This document shows positions 1 through 8,491 of a DNA stretch of 53,599 bases, piece after piece. The notes under the pieces are model-generated. The model saw nothing but the letters and a program-made list of their open reading frames with translations, was not told the DNA's origin and searched no databases. How positions within the stretch are numbered: position 1 is the first letter of the stretch; each line of letters starts with the position of its first letter. The position numbers and the translations under genes were made by a program. The DNA comes from Deltaproteobacteria bacterium UBA2385 (GTDB taxonomy: Bacteria > Myxococcota_A > UBA796 > UBA2385): contig DDSR01000312.1 of assembly GCA_002343455.1 (NCBI GenBank), forward strand, positions 4,294 to 57,892. The letters are read 5' to 3'.

Positions 1-659
1 ACCCCGACCAGGCCGAAGAGCAGCCCGCCGATGGAGTCGCTGAAGACCACCGCGGGGTCCACCCCGAAGAGCACGGGCACGACCCCGGCGAGCACCAGCA
101 GCATCGGGAAGAGGACCAGCCCGGTCATCAGGACGCGCAGCTGGCTGCCGGCGCCGCTCCAGGCGTGGCGCGCGAAGCCCGCGCAGAACAGGCCCAGGGC
201 GAGGCCCGGGATCCAGACGGTCAGCTCGCTGCGCTGCATCGAGAGGGCCACGCCCCAGCCCAGCGCCCAGACGACGTTGAGCGCCAGCGAGCCGATCAGC
301 GCCAGGGTGCCGCGGCCGACGTAGCCGTGGCTCTTCGGGTAGTCGGCGGGCTGCTCGACCACCCCGCTGCCGGCGGGCGGCTCGGGCAGCAGGTAGACCA
401 GCTCGCCGTCGATGACCCCCAGGTCGGCCAGGGTCTCCTCGTCCCCCAGCAGCCGACCCCGGGCGCGCAGCCAGTACAGGCGGCGGCGACCGCCATCCCA
501 GTGAGCCGTCAGGCCGGCGTCGCGGGCGACCCGCTGGGTGAGGTCCCGCGCCTTGAGGTAGGTCGGGACCTGCAGGTCCAGCGTGAACGCGTTGAGGTCG
601 ATGACCTGTACGCGAATCGTGACGGTCTGCTGCTGGGCGGGCTGGCTTTGCGGGTGCAT
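1..659 (-). CDS. Ubiquitin-like (YukD/EsaB-type) domain membrane protein, 3' end off the window
   Basis: The gene starts at an ATG at 659, six bases after the stop of the upstream eCIS gene, and leaves the window at base 1, so only its first 219 residues are seen. Residues about 11-92 read as a beta-grasp ubiquitin-like fold: a TIRVQVIDL strand, a LKARDLTQRVARDAGL helix, then GRLLGDEETLADLGVIDGELVYLL. This pattern resembles YukD/EsaB and the EccD N-terminus of type VII secretion. It is followed by hydrophobic spans at about 117-139, 147-164, 175-199 and from 203. The position at the end of a phage-tail operon suggests it serves the particle, for example as a membrane anchor or platform, but that is inference. 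Whether more spans or domains follow cannot be seen. Confidence 0.72.
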   Translation of the reverse strand, partial: MHPQSQPAQQQTVTIRVQVIDLNAFTLDLQVPTYLKARDLTQRVARDAGLTAHWDGGRRRLYWLRARGRLLGDEETLADLGVIDGELVYLLPEPPAGSGVVEQPADYPKSHGYVGRGTLALIGSLALNVVWALGWGVALSMQRSELTVWIPGLALGLFCAGFARHAWSGAGSQLRVLMTGLVLFPMLLVLAGVVPVLFGVDPAVVFSDSIGGLLFGLVG

Positions 660-665
660 GAGGGG

Positions 666-1601
666 CTAGCGCTGCGCCTCCACCGTCTTCTCCAGCTCTT
701 CGGAGATCTTGGCCAGGGGCTGCAGCAGCCGCTCGAACTTGTCGAACCAGCGCAGCCAGATCTCGTTGCCCTGGTCGGGGCCGGGGATCTCGGCGTTGAC
801 GCGGCGCACGAACTCCTTGAAGTGCTCGACCCGGTCGATGGTCTTGGGCAGCGGGTTGTAGAAGTCGTGGGCGTAGTGGATGAGCGAGCCCGCCGTCCGG
901 TACAGCACCCGGTCGGTGGTGCCCTCCTCGATCAGCAGGAACTCGCTGCTGATCAAGGCCGAGTGGAAGGCCAGCGAGGCCAGGTCCAGCTCGCCCAGCA
1001 GGGCCGTGCGGAAGAGGTTGACCTGGATCTTCTTGTTGACCCGGATGAACTCGACCACGCGCGGCTTGAGGTAGCTCTCGGCGGCGCGCTCCTGCCGACC
1101 GGCGCGGGGCACGGGCAGGAGGACCTGCACCATCCGGCCCAGCCGCACGTTGATGCGGCAGAGGGCGACGGCGTCGGCCTGGTCCTCGTCGATGGCGTGG
1201 ATGCGCGGCGCGACGGCCTCGCGCACCCGCGCGGAGCGGGTCTCGCTGGTGTCGAAGATGGGCCGCAGGTGGCGCTCGTCGGCCGCTTCGACGTGGAAGA
1301 GCCAGAGCATGTACTCGCCGTCCTTCTTGGGCACCTCCAGCGGCACGCCGACCGCCTCGTGCAGCAGGACCTGCTGGCCTGTGCGGGTGATGCCGAAGCC
1401 GGCCTGGATCAGGGCGACGTAGCTGTTCTTGCGCTGCTCCAGCTCGACCTGCAGGCCCTGGACGATGCCATGACCGTGCAGGAAGAGGTTGTGCCGGTGC
1501 AGGCCGCTGCGGTGATACTTCTGCTCGTCGAGCAGATCGGCAGCGGTCAGGGTCAGGCCCTCGAAGGGGGCGATGCGCAGGAGGTTCTCGTCGAGCTTCA
1601 T
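666..1601 (-). CDS. Conserved eCIS/phage-tail operon protein of unknown function
   Basis: A 311-residue protein starting at MKLDENLLRI. An in-frame extension up to 1877 would overlap the upstream gene and reads as low-complexity antisense, so it was not used. The N-terminal third has a HRHNLFLHGHGIVQGLQVEL segment, a pattern I associate with an uncharacterised protein near the baseplate genes of eCIS-like loci; this is recall, not a search. The rest is mixed alpha/beta with a C-terminal helical part (WFDKFERLLQPLAKISEELEK). No catalytic motif, signal peptide or membrane span is seen. It lies 40 bases after the gpI-like gene and six bases before the ubiquitin-like gene, so it is probably cotranscribed and may be a baseplate-associated or accessory part. 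Confidence 0.7.
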   Translation of the reverse strand: MKLDENLLRIAPFEGLTLTAADLLDEQKYHRSGLHRHNLFLHGHGIVQGLQVELEQRKNSYVALIQAGFGITRTGQQVLLHEAVGVPLEVPKKDGEYMLWLFHVEAADERHLRPIFDTSETRSARVREAVAPRIHAIDEDQADAVALCRINVRLGRMVQVLLPVPRAGRQERAAESYLKPRVVEFIRVNKKIQVNLFRTALLGELDLASLAFHSALISSEFLLIEEGTTDRVLYRTAGSLIHYAHDFYNPLPKTIDRVEHFKEFVRRVNAEIPGPDQGNEIWLRWFDKFERLLQPLAKISEELEKTVEAQR

Positions 1602-1641
1602 GATGCGCGGACCGGAGGTGGGAGGGTCAGGCAGCGGCCAC

Positions 1642-2769
1642 TCAGGCCACCGACTCGTCGAACTGGATGGTGAAGGTGATGTGGGCCGGTACTTCGGCCG
1701 TGACGATCTGGACGATGCGGCGCAGGGTGGCCGTGCCGCGCTCGCCGAAGCGCCGGGCGAAGGCCTTGCGGTCTTCCAGCAGCAGCACGAAGAAGGTGGT
1801 CTTCTCGCGGCTCTCGCGCACCAGGTAGTGCGCCGGGGGCTCGGCGAGCTCGTAGCGCTCTTCGACGGTCCGGCCACCGGCCAGGGTCATGGCCCCCAGC
1901 ACGCAGGGCAAGGGCTTGCGCCGCTCGACGATGCGCACCGGCGCCGAGGTCAGGACGCGGATCATCTCGGCGATGCCCTCGGCCGTGCCGCGGGTGCGGT
2001 GCAGGCGGATGGAGCGGCGCACCAGCTCGCGCTGCTGGTGCAGGGGCAGGGACTCGTCCAGCTCGAAGTTGACCCAGGAGGCGATCCAGGGCAGGAAGCG
2101 GGGATCGGCGCTGGTCGGGTCGGTCAGGGTCGGCAGGCTGTCGATGCGCTCGGTGACCGTGGTCATCAGGTGCTGGAAGATGAACAGGAAGCGGCGGAAC
2201 TGCTCGGAGTCGGCCTGCGCGGCGGAGGGCCCCGGGTCGCGGGCCCCGAAGCGGCGCAGGGCGCGCTCGTCGGCCTGGACCACGTCGCGGCGCTGGGTCG
2301 GGACCGCCCCCTGGTAGAGCCCGGGCAGGAAGCGCAGGTAGGAGCGCACCGGGACGTGCAGGAGGATGCGGTCCTTGGGCTGCAAGGGCGGCAGGGCGGC
2401 GTCGCCGTCGACGACCACCACGGCCCGGGTCTCGACGAGATCCTCGGGGGCGAAGTAGGTCGCCGGCGTGCCGTCGGGCAGGGTGCGCAGCGAGCGGATG
2501 CGCACCGTCGGGCCGCCGCTGGCGGAGAGGATCTCGGCCTCTCGTACGCAGCCGACGGCCTCGCCCCGGCGCGCCTCGACCAGGCGGTAGCCGACCGGGT
2601 TGCCCAGGTGGCGAGCCAGGAAGAGGCGGCCATCCCGCACCGGGTAGGCGATGCGCACGACCTCTTCGAGGTAGCGGTAGTCGTCTCGCTCGGAGGACCA
2701 GGCGGCCTCGGAGACGCGCGCCGGGAGGCCCGCCGAGGAGCCCGAGGGGGCCAGCGGGTACCTCGTCAT
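1642..2769 (-). CDS. Phage tail protein I-like baseplate component (TIGR02242-type)
   Basis: A 375-residue protein whose middle (about 185-290) has the gpI-type tail-protein pattern: FRRFLFIFQHLMTTVTERID, then LPWIASWVNFELDESLPLHQ and RRSIRLHRTRGTAEGIAEMI. Proteins of this family (P2 gpI and Afp12-like baseplate parts) connect the baseplate wedge to peripheral parts. The start ATG overlaps the stop of the upstream baseplate J-like gene in an ATGA, indicating translational coupling and equal dosing. The first 150 residues carry a separate beta-rich part (ILLHVPVRSYLRFLPGLYQG at its end). The C-terminus (HITFTIQFDESVA) is also beta. No membrane segment is present. The family call is firm; the exact place in the particle is inferred. 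Confidence 0.87.
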   Translation of the reverse strand: MTRYPLAPSGSSAGLPARVSEAAWSSERDDYRYLEEVVRIAYPVRDGRLFLARHLGNPVGYRLVEARRGEAVGCVREAEILSASGGPTVRIRSLRTLPDGTPATYFAPEDLVETRAVVVVDGDAALPPLQPKDRILLHVPVRSYLRFLPGLYQGAVPTQRRDVVQADERALRRFGARDPGPSAAQADSEQFRRFLFIFQHLMTTVTERIDSLPTLTDPTSADPRFLPWIASWVNFELDESLPLHQQRELVRRSIRLHRTRGTAEGIAEMIRVLTSAPVRIVERRKPLPCVLGAMTLAGGRTVEERYELAEPPAHYLVRESREKTTFFVLLLEDRKAFARRFGERGTATLRRIVQIVTAEVPAHITFTIQFDESVA

Positions 2770-5700
2770 CGGGCGGCGTCCTCGGTCGTGATGCGCACCC
2801 GCCGGACGACGAAGAGATCATGCTCGGCCAGGACCAGCTCGCTCTCTCCGCGGCCCTCCTCCCAGCCGGGCACGGCCCGACGGAAGTCGGCGGCGCGCAT
2901 ATCGTAGAGGCTGACCTCGATGACGTGGCGGACCTCGGGGATCTCGCTGACCATGCGGGCGAAGTCCTGGGCGTAGAGCGTGCCGCGGAAGGGCCAGCCC
3001 TCGCGGTCCAGGCCGCCGTTGTAGGGGTCCAGGAAGGCGTGGACCCAGGCCTCGGCCGCCTCGCGGACCTGGATGATGTTGGCGTTCGGCCGCAGTCGGA
3101 CGGTCACGCTGACGTCGATGGCCAGGAAGGAGGCGAGGCGCACGACCGGGTCGACGTTGATCAGGCAGCGGCGCTTGAGGTAGCGGCTGACGTGGTCGCG
3201 CAGGCCGGCGGCCAGGAAGGGGTCCGGCACCCGCTCGTCCTCGCGGCGGCGGGGCAGCACCACCACCTCGACCTTGCCGTCCTCGTCCAGCCGGCTGGAG
3301 CAGGCGGCGCGGGCGACCTCGCCGGAGGCTTCGCGGGCGATGATCTCGAAGTCACCGCGGGTGACGGCCCGGTCGCGGCTGGTCAGGATGGAGGGCGCGC
3401 GGCGGGTGATCTCCTCGATGCTCTCGGCGTCGCGGCCGCCCAGGCTGGGCAGGAGGTTGGTGACCGCCAGCGAGTCGCCGTAGGCCTCGCAGACCACGAT
3501 CTCGCCCGGGCCGAGGTTGCCCCGGGCGCCGGGCACGACGTGGAAGGTGTCGACCAGCACGTTGTTGCTGCCCACCGGCAGCATCCGACCGCGGATGCCG
3601 TTGCCGAAGGTCAGGGTCCCGTCGACCGGGTCGACGATGAAGACCCGATCGTCCTTGCCCGCGGTCAGCAGGCTGCCGTCGCGCGAGGGCACCCACTCCT
3701 CGCTGACCCCGGCCTCGCCCTCGACGAAGACCTTGATGTCGTCGAAGAGCTCGGGCCGCGGGAAGATCTGCCGCTCGCGCTCGTCGTGGTGCAGGTAGAC
3801 CGGCTTGCGCAGGAGCTGGATGGTCTGGTTGGGGACGCCGTGGCCGCTGAAGCGCTCGGTGCGCTGGGTGTGCAGGTTGACCGCGTCGACGGTGTTCATC
3901 AGGATGTGGGTGACCGGCGGCAACGGGGGGAGCTGCTTGATGCTCATCTCGGCGGGCAGGACGAAGCGGCCCCGCATCCAGAAGCCGTACTCGCTCTGCT
4001 CGACCGGCTCGGCGAGCGAGAACTCCAGGGTGCCCGAGCGGGAGAGGTCGAAGGAGGGGAGCTCCTCGACGCCCTCTTCCTCGCGCTGGATGGTGTTGAT
4101 GCGGGTCCAGCCGACCCGGCCGTGCTCGCGCTTCTCCAGGACCTCCCACTCCATCGAGACCCCGTCGGGGAGGAAGGTCTCGCCGCGGCAGCGGAACTGG
4201 ATGGCGTGCCGCGAGCCGACCGGCAGCGGCTTGTCCATCTCGATGTAGAGGGCCTGGTTCTCTTCGGCGATGTCGATGAAGGGGAAGAAGGGGAAGAACT
4301 CGGCGAGGCGGCCGGCCGAGCGGGTCATCACCCGGGTCAGGCGGCGGTTCTCTTCGCGGAAGTCGAGCTGGGCCATGCGCGGGCCGGGCATGGGCTGCTC
4401 GTAGGTGTCGTTGCCGATGGTCTTGTCGACGGCGAGGCGGATGCCGTAGATCTTGGGGACGATCGGGTGCTCCTTCTTCTCCTTGTCGGTGCCGGTCAGG
4501 TTGCTCTTGGTGAGCTCGAAGCGCAGCCAGGTCGTCTCGGTCTCGCCGACCTGGTGACGCGCGAGGCCCTTGAGCTGGGTCTTGGGGTCCAGGACGATGC
4601 GGATCTTGCGGCGGGCCTTGCGCTTGGCGCCGTCGGCGTCCAGGTCCGAGAAGCGGAAGTTGGCGAAGAGCTTGTCCTCGGACCAGACCACGCGCCAGTT
4701 GTCCTCGGCCCGGTAGGTGAGCTGGAGGGCGTACTTGTCCTCGGGCTCCTCCAGCAGCTCTCCGTTCATCTCGAAGCCGACCTCGATCTCCAGCAGGACG
4801 GGCGCCTGGCGGCGGTTCTCGAAGAGGTCCGAGCCCACGTAGAAGCGGCGACCGATGGTCGGGGGGATCATCGCGGCGAGCTGGAAGGGCGACCAGGGGG
4901 CCTCGTCCATGCGGGCGCGCACGAGGCGGCTGGGATCGTCGCCGATGTAGAGATCGGTCTCGACCGGGCGGATCCAGTTGAGGTCCAGCTCGAGGTCCGG
5001 CGCGAGGCCGCGGATGAAGGCGACCTCGACCCGCTCGGCCCGCAGGTTGAAGCCGTCGCTGGCCATATCGGTCAGCGGCCCTGTGATGATCACCATGGTG
5101 CCTTCGGTGCGCACGCGCTCCGAGGGGATCTCCTCCCAGGTCTCGCCGCGGCGGTAGTACCAGCGGTAGCGGGGCAGGTAGCTGGCGCGACCGGCCGGCA
5201 CGCTGCGGTCGACCAGGGCGAAGCGGATGGTCCAGCCGCCGCGCAGGGGGGGCAGGTCCTGGAGGAAGTACTCCAGGGTGCGGCCGACCGCGCGCACGCT
5301 CCAGTTGTGGATGGCCCGCTCTTCACCGCCGCGGTCGTCCTTCCAGGCGATCTCGAGGTCGTCCTCCATCCGGGCGGCCAGCCAGCGCTCGTAGTCCAGG
5401 CGACCGCGGATCCACCACTGGCTGCGGGCGACGGGCTCGGGCAGCTCGACCTGCTGCTCGCCCTGGCCGAAGCGGTCGATCGGCACGATGCCGGGCAGGG
5501 CCGTGACGAGGCAGCGCTCGGGCAGGCCCAGATCGGGGCCCTCCTCGTCCACCAGCTCGATCGGCTTCCAGCCCCGCTCGGTGGGGTACTCCCAGCGGAA
5601 GAAGGGGACCAGGGAGAGGTCGTCGCCGCTGGTGCGTCGGATGCGCAGCCGACCGGCGCGGCGGTCGACCTCGCGGGGGATGTTCATCAGGCGCAGATCG

Positions 5701-6281
5701 TCGTGGGCGACGTAGAGGTACTGGTAGGGGGTGTAGGCCTCGGCCCCGTAGTCGGCCGGGTCCAGCTCGAAGAACTGGGCCCCGCGGGCGCCGGCGAAGG
5801 TGATCGCGGCGGTGTGCCCGTTGTGCAGGCCGAAGGGCAGCTCCCGCACGGCGGGCTGGCTGCCGCCGCGCACCGCGGTCACCCGCACCACCCGGCTGTC
5901 GTGGACGGTGATCGGGTCGACCGTCAGGAAGTCCAGCGCCGGCCGCTCTTCGCGCTGCCGGGTCTGGCAGCGGGTGTAGGCCGCCACCTCGAAGGTGCGG
6001 CCTCCCCGCGCCGAGAAGGTCAGCGGCGCGACCGAGGGCAGGGCCCGCCGGCGCTCTTCCCCGATGAAGTTGAGGAAGTGCACATAGGTCTTGTCGGGGA
6101 CCTTGTTGAGCCGGTAGATCGTCAGCTCGGTCATCCAGGCGAAGAGCTGGACGAGCGTCATCCCCGGGTCCGCATCCGAGAGGTTGGTCCACTCGGGGCA
6201 GTACTGGGGGATCAGGGACCGGGCCTCCGCGACGATATCGGCGTAGCGGCGATCATCCAGGTTCGGCGGCTTGATGGGCAT
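2766..6281 (-). CDS. Baseplate J-like (gp6-type) wedge protein, Afp11-like
   Basis: A 1171-residue protein of the putative baseplate assembly family (TIGR02243, gpJ/gp6-like). The start MPIKPPNLDDRRYADIVAEA and the following DADPGMTLVQLFAWMTELTI and NKVPDKTYVHFLNFIG are classic for these wedge proteins. The C-terminal third has the baseplate-J core (ITRRAPSILTSRDRAVTRGD, then VVVLPRRREDERVPDPFLA and SEIPEVRHVIEVSLYD). In related particles this subunit forms the ring around the spike hub that triggers sheath contraction. The centre (about 150-800) is long and beta-rich, making this protein large for the family. It follows gp25 by eight bases and overlaps the next gene by four, so the three are one translational block. 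Confidence 0.9.
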   Translation of the reverse strand: MPIKPPNLDDRRYADIVAEARSLIPQYCPEWTNLSDADPGMTLVQLFAWMTELTIYRLNKVPDKTYVHFLNFIGEERRRALPSVAPLTFSARGGRTFEVAAYTRCQTRQREERPALDFLTVDPITVHDSRVVRVTAVRGGSQPAVRELPFGLHNGHTAAITFAGARGAQFFELDPADYGAEAYTPYQYLYVAHDDLRLMNIPREVDRRAGRLRIRRTSGDDLSLVPFFRWEYPTERGWKPIELVDEEGPDLGLPERCLVTALPGIVPIDRFGQGEQQVELPEPVARSQWWIRGRLDYERWLAARMEDDLEIAWKDDRGGEERAIHNWSVRAVGRTLEYFLQDLPPLRGGWTIRFALVDRSVPAGRASYLPRYRWYYRRGETWEEIPSERVRTEGTMVIITGPLTDMASDGFNLRAERVEVAFIRGLAPDLELDLNWIRPVETDLYIGDDPSRLVRARMDEAPWSPFQLAAMIPPTIGRRFYVGSDLFENRRQAPVLLEIEVGFEMNGELLEEPEDKYALQLTYRAEDNWRVVWSEDKLFANFRFSDLDADGAKRKARRKIRIVLDPKTQLKGLARHQVGETETTWLRFELTKSNLTGTDKEKKEHPIVPKIYGIRLAVDKTIGNDTYEQPMPGPRMAQLDFREENRRLTRVMTRSAGRLAEFFPFFPFIDIAEENQALYIEMDKPLPVGSRHAIQFRCRGETFLPDGVSMEWEVLEKREHGRVGWTRINTIQREEEGVEELPSFDLSRSGTLEFSLAEPVEQSEYGFWMRGRFVLPAEMSIKQLPPLPPVTHILMNTVDAVNLHTQRTERFSGHGVPNQTIQLLRKPVYLHHDERERQIFPRPELFDDIKVFVEGEAGVSEEWVPSRDGSLLTAGKDDRVFIVDPVDGTLTFGNGIRGRMLPVGSNNVLVDTFHVVPGARGNLGPGEIVVCEAYGDSLAVTNLLPSLGGRDAESIEEITRRAPSILTSRDRAVTRGDFEIIAREASGEVARAACSSRLDEDGKVEVVVLPRRREDERVPDPFLAAGLRDHVSRYLKRRCLINVDPVVRLASFLAIDVSVTVRLRPNANIIQVREAAEAWVHAFLDPYNGGLDREGWPFRGTLYAQDFARMVSEIPEVRHVIEVSLYDMRAADFRRAVPGWEEGRGESELVLAEHDLFVVRRVRITTEDAAR

Positions 6282-6289
6282 TCAGCCAC

Positions 6290-6688
6290 TCATCGAGGTT
6301 GGGTGTTCGAGATGACGTGGACGGCGCTGTCCATCGCCCCGGTAGAGATGATCTTGTACACCACCTCCACCCGCACGGCGCCGGTCGGATCGACCCGCGC
6401 CGCCACATCGGTGACCTCGATGCGGCGCTCGAAGCGGGCCAGCGCCTCCTTCACGTGGCGCGAGACCATGTGGGCGGTGGCGCGCGTGTTGGGGGCGAAG
6501 AGCAGGTCGTGGATGCGGCAGCCGAAGTCGGGCAGCATCTGCCGCTCGCCGGGGCGGGTGGCCAGGATGATGGTGATGTTCTGGCGGATGTTCTCTTCGT
6601 ACTCGGAGAGCGCGACCATCCCCGTCGCAGGGTCGAACTGGAAGGGAAAGGCCCAACCCCGCCCGAGGAACTCCTTGCGCACCGCCAT
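6290..6688 (-). CDS. gp25/GPW-like baseplate protein, Afp9-like
   Basis: A small baseplate protein, 132 residues from the chosen start MAVRKEFLGRGWAFPFQFD. An upstream ATG at 6718 would add ten residues, but AAGG lies about eight bases before the inner ATG. The gp25 signature is clear: YEENIRQNITIILATRPGER followed by MLPDFGCRIHDLLFAPNT. The family has lysozyme-fold relatives but works structurally, linking the wedge to the first sheath ring. It ends eight bases before the baseplate J-like gene, the usual order in eCIS, R-pyocin and T6SS loci. The 85 bases upstream contain a TAGTAT (complement of 6739-6744) that could be an internal -10 box; this is weak. Confidence 0.9.
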   Translation of the reverse strand: MAVRKEFLGRGWAFPFQFDPATGMVALSEYEENIRQNITIILATRPGERQMLPDFGCRIHDLLFAPNTRATAHMVSRHVKEALARFERRIEVTDVAARVDPTGAVRVEVVYKIISTGAMDSAVHVISNTQPR

Positions 6689-6773
6689 GAAAGCACCCTT
6701 GTCTGGCCCGGCCAACATCGGCCCGACTCGCGGCGCCGATACTAAACCAGGCGAGCGCCGTCTGCCGGACCGG

Positions 6774-7811
6774 CTAGCTGCCTTCGGTGTTGCTGCAGAA
6801 GGTGAACTCGGTCGTGTAGCCCGACCGCCCCGAGATCACATGGCGGGTGGCGAGCACGAAGACCTTTCCATTCTGCCCCTGCGGCAGCCCCTCGAATTCC
6901 ACGATGGCCCCGGCGCGCACCTTGTCGTTGCCCTGGATGGTGGCGCTGCCCCGGTTGTAGCCGCGGGAGAGGCGCTCGAGCTCGGCCTTGGCGACCTCCT
7001 TGGCGGCCGACTGGCTGGTGACCGGCACGTCGGTCACGTAGGCGGTCGAGTCGCCGAAGCAGGACGAGACCTCGGCGCCCTTCTTGCCGCCGCCGATCGA
7101 GGTGATGTCGCTGGTGGTGGCTTCGCCGACGATCTCGGTCTTCTTGGAGGGGTCCCAGCCCCGGACCACGACCTTCTGGACCTGGTCGACGCTGTTGTAG
7201 GCCATGCGCAGGGAGCGGAGGTTGTCCCCCATCTTGACCTTGACCGCCGAGCCCTGGAAGCCGGCCTTCTTGAAGATGAGCTTGCTGCCGGAGGGGTCCA
7301 CGCGCAGGATGTAGTTGTTGCGCGCCGCCAGCCGCTTGAGGAAGGCGACGTTGCTCTCGTTGCGCTGGAGGATGTAGGGCAGGGTCTCGGTGGTGGCGTC
7401 CGCCTCGACCGAGAGGCCGCACTCGGCCCCGACCTCGCTGACGACGTCGGAGTCCTTCATGTCCTCCCAGAAGCGGGTCTTCCGACCTCGCCCGAGCCGG
7501 TGCATGTTGTCCAGGGCCCGGATGACCATGGAGCTGACGCCGTCGACCTGGTAGCTCGGCTCCAAGGCGGTGACCTCGCCCACGAAGAGCGGCTCGGCCC
7601 CCGAGCCCATCAGGGCCTGGACCGAGTCGCCGATCTTCATGGCCCAGGTCGGCCGGTCTTCCGATCCTCCCATGCGCAGCGTCATCATCTGCACGAGGTC
7701 GATGTGGTCCTCGACCGAGAGCATGGCCATGCCATCCTTCTCGGTCTGCTTGTACTCGGTCCCGCCGATGGTCACCTTGTACGAGGTGGCCGAGCGCACC
7801 AGATCCGACAT
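6774..7811 (-). CDS. gpD/VgrG-type spike hub protein, Afp8-like, short form
   Basis: A 345-residue protein of the phage late control gene D family, equivalent to the gp27-like hub of VgrG. Typical segments are MHRLGRGRKTRFWEDMKDSD, the LPYILQRNESNVAFLKRLAA motif and ILRVDPSGSKLIFKKAG. The hub caps the tube and carries the puncturing tip. At 345 residues it lacks room for a long gp5 OB fold plus beta-helix blade. The C-terminus (RAGAIVEFEGLPQGQNGKVF, then VLATRHVISGRSGYTTEFTF) matches the end of gpD proteins. No PAAR-like tip gene was found in the window. GGAGGT lies six bases before the ATG. It follows the LysM gene by 14 bases. Confidence 0.88.
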   Translation of the reverse strand: MSDLVRSATSYKVTIGGTEYKQTEKDGMAMLSVEDHIDLVQMMTLRMGGSEDRPTWAMKIGDSVQALMGSGAEPLFVGEVTALEPSYQVDGVSSMVIRALDNMHRLGRGRKTRFWEDMKDSDVVSEVGAECGLSVEADATTETLPYILQRNESNVAFLKRLAARNNYILRVDPSGSKLIFKKAGFQGSAVKVKMGDNLRSLRMAYNSVDQVQKVVVRGWDPSKKTEIVGEATTSDITSIGGGKKGAEVSSCFGDSTAYVTDVPVTSQSAAKEVAKAELERLSRGYNRGSATIQGNDKVRAGAIVEFEGLPQGQNGKVFVLATRHVISGRSGYTTEFTFCSNTEGS

Positions 7812-7825
7812 GAACTACCTCCGAA

Positions 7826-8491
7826 TCAGCGCCCGCTGGGGATGACGAGCGTGTCGCCGGGCTGCGCACCGTCAATGGGATCGTCGATGCCGTTGGCGTC
7901 GCAGATGGCCTGGGCGGACGTGCCGTTGGCGATCGCGATGGCCGTGATGGTCTGGCCGGCCTGCATCTGCACCAGCTTGACCGAGGCCGAGCCGTAGCCG
8001 CTGCCTCCGCCGCCGCCGGCGTAGTCGTTGGTGGGGGTCCACTCCTTCATCTTGACCGAGCAGCGGGCGCGCAGCGGCGTGCCGTCGGCGCCGAACATCA
8101 TGTAGGTGACGCCCACCGACTCGATGACACCGGTCAGGTAGAAGTCGCCCCACACGAAGCTGACGATCGGCGGCCGCTGCTTCTCGAGCTCCTGCGCCTC
8201 GCCCGAGGTCGGCGTGATCTCGGGGTTGGTCAGCTCCAGCAGCTTGTTGACCCACGAGCTGCGGACATCGCTGCCGTCCGCCGTGGTGTCGAACAGCACG
8301 TCGACGACCATGGTCGCCGGCTGGGCCTTCTGGAACTCCAGGGTGCTCTCGTTCCCTTGCTCGTCGTGGGGCTGCCACTGCACGGGCTTGTCGAACTTGA
8401 ATTCCTTGGGGTTGTACTGAAGGTCGAAACAGCTGCCCGTGTCCTCGTTGAAGAACCAGGCCTTCTCCACGTTACCACCACCCGTACTCAT
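7826..8491 (-). CDS. LysM-domain tail hub adaptor, Afp7-like
   Basis: A 221-residue protein with an N-terminal phage-tail domain (FDLQYNPKEFKFDKPVQWQP, VSFVWGDFYLTGVIESVGVT) and a C-terminal LysM module at about 170-218 (LVQMQAGQTITAIAIANGTS, ending GDTLVIPSGR). A glycine-rich linker (GGGGGSGYGSAS) joins them. In Afp/PVC and related particles the LysM protein sits between inner tube and spike hub. The start codon lies inside the 3' end of the 1270-residue ORF, a 20-base overlap, with GGAGGG six bases upstream. The overlap argues that both frames are translated from one message. There is no signal peptide, as expected for a particle assembled in the cytoplasm. Confidence 0.9.
   Translation of the reverse strand: MSTGGGNVEKAWFFNEDTGSCFDLQYNPKEFKFDKPVQWQPHDEQGNESTLEFQKAQPATMVVDVLFDTTADGSDVRSSWVNKLLELTNPEITPTSGEAQELEKQRPPIVSFVWGDFYLTGVIESVGVTYMMFGADGTPLRARCSVKMKEWTPTNDYAGGGGGSGYGSASVKLVQMQAGQTITAIAIANGTSAQAICDANGIDDPIDGAQPGDTLVIPSGR

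Noticed and set aside
165..1673. A 502-codon plus-strand frame at the left edge
   Set aside because: It is antisense to two minus-strand eCIS genes that have ribosome sites and operon spacing; composition is that of a shadow frame.
2820..7997. A plus-strand open frame of 1725 codons opposite the baseplate genes
   Set aside because: It is antisense to five recognisable tail genes; its protein is Gly/Ala/Val/Asp/Leu-rich without any domain, as expected from the complement of GC-rich codons.
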